NCBI GenBank assembly: GCA_963727845.1
Contig: CAVSHI010000003.1
Span: 558,001-622,000, forward strand
Direction: 5' to 3'
Source of the DNA: JBEKTW01 sp963727845
GTDB lineage: Bacteria; Bacteroidota; Ignavibacteria; UBA10030; SZUA-254
DNA length: 64,000 bases
A program made the translations under genes and the position numbers. The notes below the pieces were generated by a model that worked only from the letters and a program-made list of their open reading frames with translations, ran no database searches and was not told the origin of the DNA. Below, piece after piece: positions 1-8,958 of this stretch. Within the stretch, counting starts at the first letter, position 1; each line of letters starts with the position of its first letter.

Positions 1-1617
1 GAATACAAGGTTGTCCGCCTGGTTTTTCGTTTCGACTTCATCCTTGCGCTTCCGGTCGTCGGCCGCGTGCGATTGAGCATCCCCTTTCATCTTTTCAACC
101 TCTTCTTTGCTCAATCCGCTGGAGGAGGTGATGCGGATGCTCTGCTCTTTGTTTGTCGCCTTATCCTTCGCCATTACGTGGAGCATGCCGTTCGCGTCGA
201 TATCGAATGATACTTCGATCTGTGGCACGCCGCGCGGAGCCGGAGGAATTCCGTCGAGATGGAACCTGCCCAGCGTCCGATTATCCACAGCCATCGGGCG
301 CTCACCCTGGAGAATATGGATTTCCACCGAGGGCTGACTATCCGAAGCCGTCGAAAAGATTTCACTCTTGCGCGTCGGGATCGTTGTGTTCGCCTGAATC
401 ATCTGCGTCATCACGCCGCCGAGCGTCTCGATACCCAGCGTCAACGGTGTAACGTCGAGCAACAAAACGTCCGTAACATCTCCGGCGAGCACGCCGCCTT
501 GAATTGCGGCGCCGACTGCAACGACTTCATCCGGATTAACTCCTTTGTGGCCTTCTCTTCCGAAAATATCCTTTACCAGTTGCTGTACGCGCGGAACACG
601 CGTCATGCCGCCCACGAGGATCACTTCGTCGATCTGGTTCGGGTTAAGGGCTGCGTCACGCATTGCCTTTTCCACGGGCGGCACACACCGCTGGATGAGA
701 TCTTCAACGAGCTGCTCAAACTTTGCCCGCGTGATCGTCATGTTGAGGTGCTTCGGACCTTCCGCAGTTGCAGTAACGAACGGGAGGTTCACTTCCGTTT
801 GCATCAACTGTGAGAGTTCCATCTTGGCCTTCTCCGCAGCTTCCCGCAATCGTTGAAGCGCCATAGGGTCTTTACGCAGGTCGATGCCTTCCTGCTTCTT
901 GAATTCGTCGGCAATATAGTCCAGCACGCGCTGGTCGAAGTTGTCGCCGCCAAGGTGAGTATCGCCGTTGGTCGATTTCACTTCGAAGACTCCATCACCG
1001 AGGTCGAGGACTGAGATATCAAACGTCCCGCCTCCAAGGTCAAAAACTGCGACTTTGAGATTCTTGTGCTTCTTGTCCAAGCCGTATGCAAGCGCAGCGG
1101 CAGTCGGCTCGTTGATGATACGGCGAACGGTCAAGCCTGCAATTTCTCCGGCTTCTTTCGTCGCCTGCCGCTGTGCATCGTTGAAGTACGCCGGCACTGT
1201 GATGACCGCTTCGGTGATCTTCATCCCGAGGTAATCTTCCGCGGTTTGCTTCATTTTCTGCAAGATCATCGCGCTGATCTCGGGAGGCGAATACACGCGG
1301 TCGCTGATTTGAACACGGGCCGTGTTATTATCCCCCTGGACAACCTTGTACGACACAAGCCTCATTTCTTCGTTGACTTCATTGTAAAACCGTCCCATGA
1401 ATCGCTTGATGGAAAAAACGGTGTTTTGCGAATTGGTCACAGCTTGCCGTTTCGCAGCCTGTCCCACCAGCCGTTCTCCGCCCTTTGTAAAGCCGACAAT
1501 AGAGGGGGTCGTTCGGGCACCCTCCGAGTTCGCTATGACAACGGGATCGTTTCCTTCCATCACAGCAACGACAGAGTTCGTCGTTCCCAAATCTATTCCA
1601 ATTATCTTTCCAGCCAT
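1..1617 (-). CDS. dnaK: Chaperone protein DnaK (Hsp70), 3' end outside window
   Basis: This is the ATP-dependent cytosolic chaperone Hsp70. It works with DnaJ and GrpE to fold nascent and stress-damaged proteins. The minus-strand reading begins MAGKIIGIDLGTTNSVVAVM and shows the Hsp70 marks in order: the DLGTTNS phosphate loop, VPAYFNDAQRQATKEAG, NEPTAAALAYG, DLGGGTFDISVLD, and in the substrate domain DVTPLTLGIETLGG and FDIDANGMLHVMAKD. About 539 codons are inside the window; the family is about 630-640 residues, so the C-terminal lid runs off the left edge. The start is the ATG read from 1617, with AAGGAGAG about 9 bases before it. A perfect 9-bp hairpin sits in the leader at 1649-1670. No CIRCE element was found. 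Confidence 0.97.
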   Translation of the reverse strand, partial: MAGKIIGIDLGTTNSVVAVMEGNDPVVIANSEGARTTPSIVGFTKGGERLVGQAAKRQAVTNSQNTVFSIKRFMGRFYNEVNEEMRLVSYKVVQGDNNTARVQISDRVYSPPEISAMILQKMKQTAEDYLGMKITEAVITVPAYFNDAQRQATKEAGEIAGLTVRRIINEPTAAALAYGLDKKHKNLKVAVFDLGGGTFDISVLDLGDGVFEVKSTNGDTHLGGDNFDQRVLDYIADEFKKQEGIDLRKDPMALQRLREAAEKAKMELSQLMQTEVNLPFVTATAEGPKHLNMTITRAKFEQLVEDLIQRCVPPVEKAMRDAALNPNQIDEVILVGGMTRVPRVQQLVKDIFGREGHKGVNPDEVVAVGAAIQGGVLAGDVTDVLLLDVTPLTLGIETLGGVMTQMIQANTTIPTRKSEIFSTASDSQPSVEIHILQGERPMAVDNRTLGRFHLDGIPPAPRGVPQIEVSFDIDANGMLHVMAKDKATNKEQSIRITSSSGLSKEEVEKMKGDAQSHAADDRKRKDEVETKNQADNLVF

Positions 1618-1648
1618 TGTTAATCTCTCCTTTTAAGCCATAATATTT

Positions 1649-1670
1649 CACCGCGGACAATTCCGCGGTG
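1649..1670 (-). promoter_or_regulatory. Perfect 9-bp inverted repeat in the dnaK leader
   Basis: CACCGCGGA and TCCGCGGTG flank a CAAT/ATTG loop of 4 bases. The hairpin lies about 32 bases upstream of the dnaK ATG and 15 bases upstream of its ribosome binding site. No T-run follows, so it is not an ordinary terminator. It could be an operator, a 5' mRNA stabiliser or part of a thermosensor; the sequence does not say which. Confidence 0.5.
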
Positions 1671-1843
1671 TTGTATGTCTTACGCTATACCACAAGAGGT
1701 GTGCCAGAGGAGTCTCATGCCTGTTTCCTGCAACCCATTGTCAAATAAGGAATTAGATGATGACTGAAAATGGCCCAGATTGTGAATCTCTTATATGCTC
1801 TGACAGCATGGCAGACCATCCGGCCTTCTTTGTCAGTCTAGGC

Positions 1844-1868
1844 ACATCGTGTCAGGTGCACACGATGT
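1844..1868. promoter_or_regulatory. Perfect 9-7-9 inverted repeat upstream of birA promoter
   Basis: ACATCGTGT and ACACGATGT form exact 9-bp arms around a 7-base spacer (CAGGTGC). The site ends 10 bases before the -35 box of the birA promoter and lies between the divergent dnaK and birA genes. The shape fits a dimeric repressor or activator operator. It does not resemble the known E. coli BirA operator or CIRCE. Confidence 0.5.
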
Positions 1869-1878
1869 TTCGTGTGTC

Positions 1879-1907
1879 TTGACTTTGGCCACCGATTTCA
1901 CTACAAT
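1879..1907 (+). promoter_or_regulatory. Sigma70-type promoter for birA-coaX
   Basis: TTGACT at 1879-1884 and TACAAT at 1902-1907 are separated by exactly 17 bases. The predicted start of transcription is near 1914, about 19 bases before the birA ATG. That leaves a short leader without a recognisable Shine-Dalgarno sequence. Confidence 0.65.
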
Positions 1908-1932
1908 CGAAACACATTAGAATTTTCCGTCA

Positions 1933-2709
1933 ATGACTGAATCGGAAATACAGGCTCGACTTACGACACGCATCCTCGGGAAAAAACTCTACGTGTTCGA
2001 TTCTGTCGATTCTACGAACGCGCGGGCGAAAACCCTGGCGCTCGAAGGAGCGGGCGAAGGCACTCTCGTAATTGCGGAAGATCAAACCGCAGGGCGGGGA
2101 CGGCAGGGACGGCCCTGGTTCAGCGAAAAGGGAAAGAACCTCACGTTTTCGGTTATCCTCAATCCGGCTGTTCCGCCCGCGCGCCTCGGCATTCTCTCTC
2201 TGTGTGCAGGCCTTGCGGTCGCGGACGCGATTCAGACCACGACCGGATTGACACCAGAGTGCAAATGGCCCAACGACGTGATGCTGAACGCGCGGAAGGT
2301 CTCCGGCATATTATCCGAAACCGTTCTACGGCGGGGGAATATCCACGCCCTTGTCGTCGGAATTGGAATCAACGTCAATCAATCCACATTCGCGCTGGAG
2401 CTGAATGACGGGGCCACGTCCGTCTGTCTGGCGGCGGAGAGGACCATTGACCGGCTTCAGTTGCTTTCGTACGTCGTAGATCGGTTGGAATTCTGGTATG
2501 AGAAATTCGTAGCGGAGGAATATTATGCAATTTTGAAAGCGTGGTCAGTTTTCTGCAAGATGATCGGTAGAACAATCTCGGTCAATCATCGGGGAACCCA
2601 TCTTTCGGGACTTGCCCGCGGGATCGCAGAAGACGGGTCTTTGCTCTTTCAAACAAACGGCAGAGAAATGAAACTCTCAGCCGGTGATGTTACCATCCTT
2701 CGAAACTAA
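1933..2709 (+). CDS. birA: Biotin--[acetyl-CoA-carboxylase] ligase
   Basis: This enzyme activates biotin with ATP and attaches it to the lysine of biotin carboxyl carrier proteins. At 258 residues it is a monofunctional ligase: it starts almost directly with the catalytic fold and lacks the N-terminal winged-helix repressor domain of E. coli BirA. The biotin/AMP loop GRGRQGRPWFS is near residues 55-65, KWPNDVMLNARKVSGILSE near 112-130 and GIGINVN near 145. A short C-terminal SH3-like cap follows. The ATG at 1933 is the only plausible start. coaX follows after a few bases, so the two are probably co-transcribed; biotin ligase and type III pantothenate kinase are neighbours or fused in several bacteria. 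Confidence 0.95.
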   Translation: MTESEIQARLTTRILGKKLYVFDSVDSTNARAKTLALEGAGEGTLVIAEDQTAGRGRQGRPWFSEKGKNLTFSVILNPAVPPARLGILSLCAGLAVADAIQTTTGLTPECKWPNDVMLNARKVSGILSETVLRRGNIHALVVGIGINVNQSTFALELNDGATSVCLAAERTIDRLQLLSYVVDRLEFWYEKFVAEEYYAILKAWSVFCKMIGRTISVNHRGTHLSGLARGIAEDGSLLFQTNGREMKLSAGDVTILRN

Positions 2710-2721
2710 TTTCTCTTGACT

Positions 2722-3498
2722 ATGCTCCTGGCAATTGACATCGGCAATACCCAGACCAATTTTGGAATCTTCCGGGGAAACAAACTCATTGCCGTCCACC
2801 GGCTATTCACATCCTCACTGCAGACAGAGCAAAGCATATACTCATCTATTCGATCGGTTCTTCGAGATACTGGAACGAAGATGGGCGAGATTTCCGGGGC
2901 TGTCATCGCTTCGGTGGTTCCGCGGCAGACACGCCGTGCCTCTCGAGTGCTGCTGCGGAGGTGCACTATACGACCGATGATCGTCTCGGGCACCTCGAAT
3001 TCAGGTCTCAAGGTTCGCTACAAAAGTCCATCGGCATTGGGGGCAGACCGATTTTGCAACGCCGTCGCGGCATTCCACATTTACGGCGGACCCGTGATCG
3101 TGGTGGACTTCGGCACAGCGACGAAGTACGAGGCCATTTCACGACGGGGAGAATACCTCGGTGGAGCGATCGGGATCGGCATTGGAAGTGCTGCCGAGGA
3201 ACTTTCCGGCCGGACGGCAAAGCTGCCGAGAATCAAAATACGGTTTCCACAACTTGCAATCGGGACGGATACGGTCACGGCCATACAATCAGGAGTTATG
3301 TACGGCGCTGTCGATGCAATGGAAGGAATGGTCAAACGCATCAAAATATTTACGGGAAGAAAAACGAAAGTAATCAGCACGGGGGGTTTTTCTCATCTTC
3401 TGGCCCCGCACAGCAACATCATTGATTGTACCGTACCGCATCTCGTGCTCGAAGGAGCTCGCATCCTCTACGAACGCGAGCATCCCGGGGAAAATTAG
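2722..3498 (+). CDS. coaX: Type III pantothenate kinase
   Basis: This enzyme phosphorylates pantothenate, the first step of coenzyme A synthesis. Type III (ASKHA-fold) enzymes are not inhibited by CoA. Visible marks are the N-terminal phosphate loop DIGNTQTNFGIF, GADRFCNAVAAF with the proton-accepting Asp, VVDFGTATKYE, and a C-terminal STGGF. The usual PG of the GAIxPG motif reads GIGIG here. The ATG at 2722 is preferred over an in-frame TTG at 2716. It follows birA by 12 bases. Its stop codon overlaps the stop of the convergent histidine kinase gene by a few bases, so there is no room for a terminator between them. Confidence 0.93.
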   Translation: MLLAIDIGNTQTNFGIFRGNKLIAVHRLFTSSLQTEQSIYSSIRSVLRDTGTKMGEISGAVIASVVPRQTRRASRVLLRRCTIRPMIVSGTSNSGLKVRYKSPSALGADRFCNAVAAFHIYGGPVIVVDFGTATKYEAISRRGEYLGGAIGIGIGSAAEELSGRTAKLPRIKIRFPQLAIGTDTVTAIQSGVMYGAVDAMEGMVKRIKIFTGRKTKVISTGGFSHLLAPHSNIIDCTVPHLVLEGARILYEREHPGEN

Positions 3499-4901
3499 CC
3501 CGCTGTTCCTGTTTGCTCGGACGCGGCGATCGGAAGGCTAATGGAAAAGACGCTCCCTTTGTTCAGCTCGCTTGCCACGGAAATTGTGCCGCCGTGCGCT
3601 TCGGCAATCAATTTTGCGATCGAGAGTCCCAGTCCTACACCCCCCGTTTCGCGTGTTCGCGCTTTATCAACCCGATAAAACCGGTTGAAGATTTGCTGGA
3701 TCTCATTGGCGGGAATCCCGAGGCCATTATCCCCCACCGCGATTTGGGCGAAGTTGTTCAGCGCTTCTAACCGCAGGCTAATCTCGCCTCGTTTCTGAGT
3801 GTACTTGATGGCATTGTCGATGAGGTTGAGGAGCATCTGGCGCAGACGCTGTTCGTTCCCCACAACGGTCGCAGGGTCGAGACGGGACAGTACGACATTG
3901 ATTGATTTATGAGAAGCGAGAATGACGCTGTCTTCATGCACCTGCCGAACCAGTTCCTGAAGATCGACGCGCTCCTTCATCACTATCCCCTGTCCGCTAT
4001 CGGCCTTGGTCAACAAGAGCAGGTTCTCGATAATTGCCGTCATGTGGATCGTCTCATCCAGGCAGCCGGCGACAATCCGCTTCAGATCCCTCCCGCCGAC
4101 ATTGCTTTCGAGGGCGGATTCGAGCTGCGTTCGGATCACCGAGAGAGGAGTTCGCAGCTCATGTGAAGCATCCGCGGTAAATTGTTTGATGTCATAAAAC
4201 GACCGGTCAAGGCGAGCGATCATCTCGTTGAGGGTCGACACCAGTTTCCCGATTTCATCCTGCACATTGTGTTCGGGCAGGCGTTCATGCAGTCGGTCGG
4301 CGGTAATTCTTTGCGCCGCGTCGATGACCTGGTTGACTTTCAGAAATGATTTTCTCGCGAGGTACATCCCGCTACCCACCGACACGATGATCACGATGGG
4401 ACCTATGAACCCGAGCACGCGCAGCAGATGATTGACCGGCGTATGAATGCTTTCGGTGGGCATTGCAACGAGCATCAACACCCGGGACGTCCGTCGATAA
4501 GCCAGCCGCAGCTCCATGTTGCGAACATTTTTCAATGTCTTCAAGGCCAATACAGTGTCATCCGGGGAGCCGACATAGCGACGGAGTGTGTCGCCAACAA
4601 GATTGTAGGATTGATAGAAGATCCTGCCGGTTGAATCCCAAATTTCCACGTATTCCTTCATCGGGTTATAGGCGATATGTTCGAGAACCTCGTCTTTCAT
4701 CACCTGCCAGGACTCTCCTTCTTCGAGGAACTTCGAGAATCGCGCCTCCACCCACTCCGTTTCCTTGGTAACCGAACGGTCGAGCGCCTCCGAAAGAGTG
4801 CCGCGGACATACTCTTCGACGGCCCAGGCGATGAAGACAAAGGTGAGAACAACGATGATGGTGTACCAGAGCGTAAGCCGGACGCGTATCGAGCGAAGCA
4901 T
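3495..4901 (-). CDS. Two-component sensor histidine kinase (HAMP, HisKA, HATPase)
   Basis: This is a membrane sensor kinase of 468 residues. TM1 is at about 9-28 and a periplasmic sensor loop covers about 29-160. TM2 is at about 161-182 and a HAMP linker covers about 183-235. The dimerisation/phosphoacceptor helix FTADASHELRTPL has His247. The ATPase domain has the N box NLIDNAIKYT, G1 DNGLGIP and G2 GLGLSIAKLI. The layout resembles CusS/heavy-metal-type kinases, but the periplasmic loop gives no clear ligand. The ATG abuts the stop of the upstream response regulator gene (4902), which points to translational coupling. Confidence 0.92.
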   Translation of the reverse strand: MLRSIRVRLTLWYTIIVVLTFVFIAWAVEEYVRGTLSEALDRSVTKETEWVEARFSKFLEEGESWQVMKDEVLEHIAYNPMKEYVEIWDSTGRIFYQSYNLVGDTLRRYVGSPDDTVLALKTLKNVRNMELRLAYRRTSRVLMLVAMPTESIHTPVNHLLRVLGFIGPIVIIVSVGSGMYLARKSFLKVNQVIDAAQRITADRLHERLPEHNVQDEIGKLVSTLNEMIARLDRSFYDIKQFTADASHELRTPLSVIRTQLESALESNVGGRDLKRIVAGCLDETIHMTAIIENLLLLTKADSGQGIVMKERVDLQELVRQVHEDSVILASHKSINVVLSRLDPATVVGNEQRLRQMLLNLIDNAIKYTQKRGEISLRLEALNNFAQIAVGDNGLGIPANEIQQIFNRFYRVDKARTRETGGVGLGLSIAKLIAEAHGGTISVASELNKGSVFSISLPIAASEQTGTAG

Positions 4902-5630
4902 TTACTCTTCCTTGAAAACGAAGCCGACTCCGCGGACTGTGTGAATCAGACGCTTCGAAAATCCTTTATCTACCGCTTTCCGGAGATAGTTGATATACAC
5001 ATCGACAAGATTCGTGCCTGTGTCAAAGGAATACCCCCAGACCTGTTCGGCAATAGTGCGGCGGGTCACGACCCGGTTCTTGTTTCGCATGAGCAATTCC
5101 AGAAGCAGGTATTCTTTCGTCGTAACACGAATATTCTTGTTTGCACGACGAACCATACGTGTGGCCGTGTCCAGCTCCAGATCGCCGCCTTTGAGAATCG
5201 GGCTTTGCTGAACTCCTTGACGTCGAAGAAGGGATTCGATGCGGGCGAGCAATTCGACCAACGCAAAGGGTTTCACCAAATAGTCGTCCGCCCCGGCGCG
5301 CAGACCCTCCACCCGGTTTTCAACCGTGCTCTTCGCTGTCAGGATCAAAACCATGCTCTCCACTTTGTTCCTGCGGATATCCCGGAGGAGATGAAGTCCA
5401 TCTTTCTTAGGCAGGAGAAGATCGAGGACGATAAGCTGGTAGTTCTTTGAAAGAGCAAGATTCGTTCCCTCCTCACCATCGCGCGCGATATCGACAGCGT
5501 ATCCCTCCTCGATCAAGCGGCGGGCAATAGAATCCGCAAGGTGGGGCTCATCTTCTACGACGAGAATTTTGATGATCTCAGAAGGATGTGTCACCGGGTC
5601 GGTTTTTACTTGAGAGGATTTGGCACTCAT
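4902..5630 (-). CDS. OmpR-family response regulator
   Basis: This transcription factor is phosphorylated by the adjacent kinase. The 242 residues hold a receiver domain with the acidic pocket VEDEP, the phosphoacceptor Asp70 in IVLDLLLPKKDG, and VKPF. A winged-helix DNA-binding domain follows (TKEYLLLELLMRNKNRVVTRRTIAEQVW and YINYLRKAVDKGF). An unusual stretch of about 20 residues precedes the receiver domain. It is the first gene of a two-gene unit with the kinase; targets cannot be read from the sequence. Confidence 0.94.
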   Translation of the reverse strand: MSAKSSQVKTDPVTHPSEIIKILVVEDEPHLADSIARRLIEEGYAVDIARDGEEGTNLALSKNYQLIVLDLLLPKKDGLHLLRDIRRNKVESMVLILTAKSTVENRVEGLRAGADDYLVKPFALVELLARIESLLRRQGVQQSPILKGGDLELDTATRMVRRANKNIRVTTKEYLLLELLMRNKNRVVTRRTIAEQVWGYSFDTGTNLVDVYINYLRKAVDKGFSKRLIHTVRGVGFVFKEE

Positions 5631-5709
5631 ACTTGCTTTCCCACGCTTAATCCAAACACTTCATCCGGAATGCCAGATTCGGGGATGGAGTAAACGAACA
5701 CTGCCCGCA

Positions 5710-5738
5710 TATATCGAAGACCTGATGATCAAAGACAA
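5710..5738 (-). promoter_or_regulatory. Possible promoter for the two-component pair
   Basis: On the minus strand TTGTCT (5733-5738) and GATATA (5710-5715) are 17 bases apart, about 80 bases upstream of the response regulator ATG. The 172-bp gap to nuoN holds no gene and no clear terminator for the nuo operon, so read-through from nuo is also possible. Confidence 0.35.
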
Positions 5739-5802
5739 TCATCCAAGAGCATTCCGATTTTTATGGCGTTGACTTAACCGCCCGCCAGCTGCAGGCCGAC
5801 TC

Positions 5803-7302
5803 TTAATGAGTACCGAACATCACAACCGATGCCTGGGCGAACTGGACGAGCGGAGTAAAATACACCCCAAGCAACAACGTCGGGACCAACAGGACAAATA
5901 AAACAAGGATTTCCGTTGATGACAATTGAACCGCCGGCGAAGCGAGCACCGGCTCACGCAGGAACATATTGCGAAGAATACGCACATAGTAGTACAGAGA
6001 AACCACGCTGTTCAAAGCGCCGACAACCGCGAGCCAGAACAGCTTTGCGTTGATCAATGCCGCAAAGAGGTACAGTTTTCCGACGAAACCTGCCGTCGGA
6101 GGAATACCTGTAAGAGATAGAAGAAAAATTGTCATTGCGACGCCAAGAAATGGGGATCGGTGTCCCAGCCCCCTATAATCGTCGATGTCTTCGCTCCCTG
6201 TCTTGTTGGCAACAAGCATCACAACGTAAAACGCGCCGAGATTCATGAAAAGATACACGACGAAGTAGATGAGAACCGCGGCGATTCCTTCATTGCTCAA
6301 CACCACAACGCCCAACAAGATGTATCCGGCGTGGGCAATACTTGAATACGCAAGCAGGCGCTTGAGATTGTTCTGCCAAATGGCAACGAGATTGCCGAGG
6401 GTCATTGTCAACACCGAGAGGATAGCCAAAACCTGATTCCACTCGAATCCCTGAAATGAAGTCCATGCCCCGAACGCAAGTCCGGAGGTCGCCGTGTTCT
6501 CAAACGACACCTTGAAAAATCTTATCAGCATCGCAAAGCCGGCGGCTTTCGAAGCGACAGACAGAAATGCCGTGATGGTAATCGGGGCGCCCTCGTAGAC
6601 ATCGGGTGTCCAGAAATGAAACGGGACGGCGGAAATTTTATACCCGAAACCCACAATAATGAGAACACCGGCAATAATCAGCGTAATGATGTTCACGTTG
6701 CCGGCGTGAAGAGCCTGATTGATGCCATAAATGTCGACGGCGCCGGTAAGACCGTACAGGATAGAGATCCCGTACAACATCATTCCAGAGGAAACGGCTC
6801 CATAGATGACATACTTGAGCGATGCCTCGCTGGAATCCTCCGCTTCCTTCGTGTACCCTGCGAGGATGTAGGAACTGAGACTCGTCAATTCGAGTGAAAG
6901 GTACATCATCAACAGGTTGCTTGCCCCGGTCATCAAAAACATCCCGAGCGTGAGTGAAACGAGAAGCGAATAATACTCTCCTTTTCTCTGGCGACTCACC
7001 CGGAGCTCGTTCGATTGGGTCGAAAAGACCACAATGAGAATGCTACACGCAAGGATGACGAACTTGAAGAACGTAGAGTACGGGTCGACGGCGATCATGT
7101 TGCTGAAAATCGAACTTGCCCCCGATGCCATCTGATTGAGAAGAAAACCGGCGGTCACGAACAAGCCCAGCGCGACAACCGACGCTGTCAACATCCGATT
7201 CCGGGGAGCTGCCATACCGACCACAAGGGAGACACAGAATGTAACCGCGAGGGCCGTCTCCGGCAGAAAGAGTTTGGCACTATCAAGAATTTGCTGAAGC
7301 AT
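5803..7302 (-). CDS. nuoN: NADH-quinone oxidoreductase subunit N
   Basis: This is an antiporter-like, proton-pumping membrane subunit of respiratory complex I. The 499 residues are almost entirely hydrophobic helices, in the 14-TM arrangement of the family. Family marks are LVSLTLGMFLMTGASNLLMMYLSLEL, FGYKISAVPFHFWTPDVYEGAP with the conserved Lys, and LAYSSIAHAGYILLG. It is the last gene of the nuo operon, 24 bases after nuoM. Confidence 0.95.
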   Translation of the reverse strand: MLQQILDSAKLFLPETALAVTFCVSLVVGMAAPRNRMLTASVVALGLFVTAGFLLNQMASGASSIFSNMIAVDPYSTFFKFVILACSILIVVFSTQSNELRVSRQRKGEYYSLLVSLTLGMFLMTGASNLLMMYLSLELTSLSSYILAGYTKEAEDSSEASLKYVIYGAVSSGMMLYGISILYGLTGAVDIYGINQALHAGNVNIITLIIAGVLIIVGFGYKISAVPFHFWTPDVYEGAPITITAFLSVASKAAGFAMLIRFFKVSFENTATSGLAFGAWTSFQGFEWNQVLAILSVLTMTLGNLVAIWQNNLKRLLAYSSIAHAGYILLGVVVLSNEGIAAVLIYFVVYLFMNLGAFYVVMLVANKTGSEDIDDYRGLGHRSPFLGVAMTIFLLSLTGIPPTAGFVGKLYLFAALINAKLFWLAVVGALNSVVSLYYYVRILRNMFLREPVLASPAVQLSSTEILVLFVLLVPTLLLGVYFTPLVQFAQASVVMFGTH

Positions 7303-7326
7303 AAGAAATCCCGGTCTCTCAGAAAA

Positions 7327-8928
7327 TTAGAATCGACCCAGCATCGCCGCGCCGGAACCCTGATTGACGAGATCCACAAGGGCATTGACGGAACTCGTCA
7401 TCAAGTTGATTGCAGGTCCGGGGTAAATTCCCAGGAATATGACTATCACGGCCAGCGGTACAAGGGTAAAGAGCTCCCGGCCATTGATATCGGGCAGGCT
7501 CTTCCATTTTTCCGGAAGAGCTCCCAGAAACAAACGCTGCAGCGTCCACAACATGTAGCCCGCCGTCAGGACGATTCCGAGCGTCGACGCAATCGTGATC
7601 CAGCGCAAGGTTTGAAATGCGCCGATGAACGTAAACGCCTCGCTGATGAACCCGCTGAGGCCCGGCAGTCCGAGCGCGGCAAAAAATGCGATCGTCATCA
7701 CTCCGGCATACTTCGGCATCTGATTCATGAGGCCGCCGAAGTCATTCAAGCCGCGCGTATGCGCCCGGTCGTAGAGAACGCCGACGATGAGAAAGAGCAT
7801 TGCTGTAATCGTGCCGTGATTGAACATTTGCAGCACGGCCCCGGTCATTCCCTGGGTGTTTAGCGACGCCATCCCGAGCACTACAATCCCCATGTGACTG
7901 ATACTCGAGTATGCTATGAGTTTCTTGAAATCCGTTTGCGCCATTGCGACCAGCGCACCATACACGATATTGATGAATCCCAGGATCGCCAGCGGAATCT
8001 GGTAATACACCGCCGCATCCGGGAACATCGGAAAACTGACCCGGAGCAAACCATACGTCCCCATTTTCAGAAGCACACCGGCAAGAATGACGCTAATCGC
8101 CGTCGGTGCTTCAACGTGCGCATCCGGCAACCATGTATGGAACGGAAAAATCGGGACTTTGATCGCGAACCCGATGAACAAGGCGATGAAAGCGACGTAA
8201 CGCCACGACGTGTGGAGACCGCCGAGAATCGACCCGGCATCGTAGTTCGCAGGGTTCATCATTGCCAGCATGTTAAAGGTATGAATTTTCTCCCCCGTCG
8301 ACGGGTCAATGACCGATACGCTGAAGTACAACGCGATAATCGCCAGCAGCATCAGCACACTGCCCAGCAATGTGTACAGGAAGAACTTTATTGCGGCATA
8401 TTCGCGACGCGGACCGCCCCAGACACCGATCAGGAAATACATCGGCAGTAACATCAACTCCCAGAACACATAGAATAGGAAGAAATCAAGAGAAACAAAC
8501 ACGCCCATCATCCCCGTGTCCAGCAGAAGAAGAAGAGCAAAGTATCCTTTCATCGACTTTTCGATTCCCCATGAAGCAAAGACCGCGATGAACGAGATAA
8601 TACTTGTCAGGATCACCATGAGAACGCTGATCCCGTCGATGCCCATGAAATAATCGATGTGGATTCTGCCGAACCACGCAATTGATTTTATGTCGATCCA
8701 GCCGGCTTTGTCGACGAACTGAAATCCTTCTTCGGTATTGATGCCGGCCATTCCACGATTGAATTTCATGTAAATGACCGCCGCAAGAATCACCTGCAGG
8801 CCCGTAAAAACCGCCGCCGTCCACCGTATGGCTCCCTTATTGTCTTTGTTGACCAAGAGGACGATCGCCATTCCCACGATCGGCAGGAACGTCATCCATG
8901 TTAAGATTCCAAATCCAAGAAATTGCAT
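7327..8928 (-). CDS. nuoM: NADH-quinone oxidoreductase subunit M
   Basis: This is the second antiporter-like proton-pumping subunit of complex I (533 residues). It carries the conserved FYVFWELMLLPMYFLIGVWGG with the key Glu, KVPIFPFHTWLPDAHVEAPTAISVILAGVLLKMGTYGLLR with the conserved Lys residues, and LIAYSSISHMGIVVLG followed by MFNHGTITAMLF. It lies between nuoL (30-base gap) and nuoN. Confidence 0.96.
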   Translation of the reverse strand: MQFLGFGILTWMTFLPIVGMAIVLLVNKDNKGAIRWTAAVFTGLQVILAAVIYMKFNRGMAGINTEEGFQFVDKAGWIDIKSIAWFGRIHIDYFMGIDGISVLMVILTSIISFIAVFASWGIEKSMKGYFALLLLLDTGMMGVFVSLDFFLFYVFWELMLLPMYFLIGVWGGPRREYAAIKFFLYTLLGSVLMLLAIIALYFSVSVIDPSTGEKIHTFNMLAMMNPANYDAGSILGGLHTSWRYVAFIALFIGFAIKVPIFPFHTWLPDAHVEAPTAISVILAGVLLKMGTYGLLRVSFPMFPDAAVYYQIPLAILGFINIVYGALVAMAQTDFKKLIAYSSISHMGIVVLGMASLNTQGMTGAVLQMFNHGTITAMLFLIVGVLYDRAHTRGLNDFGGLMNQMPKYAGVMTIAFFAALGLPGLSGFISEAFTFIGAFQTLRWITIASTLGIVLTAGYMLWTLQRLFLGALPEKWKSLPDINGRELFTLVPLAVIVIFLGIYPGPAINLMTSSVNALVDLVNQGSGAAMLGRF

Positions 8929-8958
8929 GTGCCCACTATTCTATGATTGATAACAAAA

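Noticed and set aside
2716..2721. TTG at 2716 as the coaX start
   Set aside because: The ATG two codons later fits the family start better and neither has a clear RBS.
5760..5802. Terminator after nuoN
   Set aside because: A GC stem (GCCTGC/GCGGGC) can be drawn on the minus strand, but it has a wobble and no T-run follows.
7015..7863. 282-codon plus-strand frame opposite nuoM and nuoN
   Set aside because: Charged, low-information translation that overlaps two clear complex I genes.
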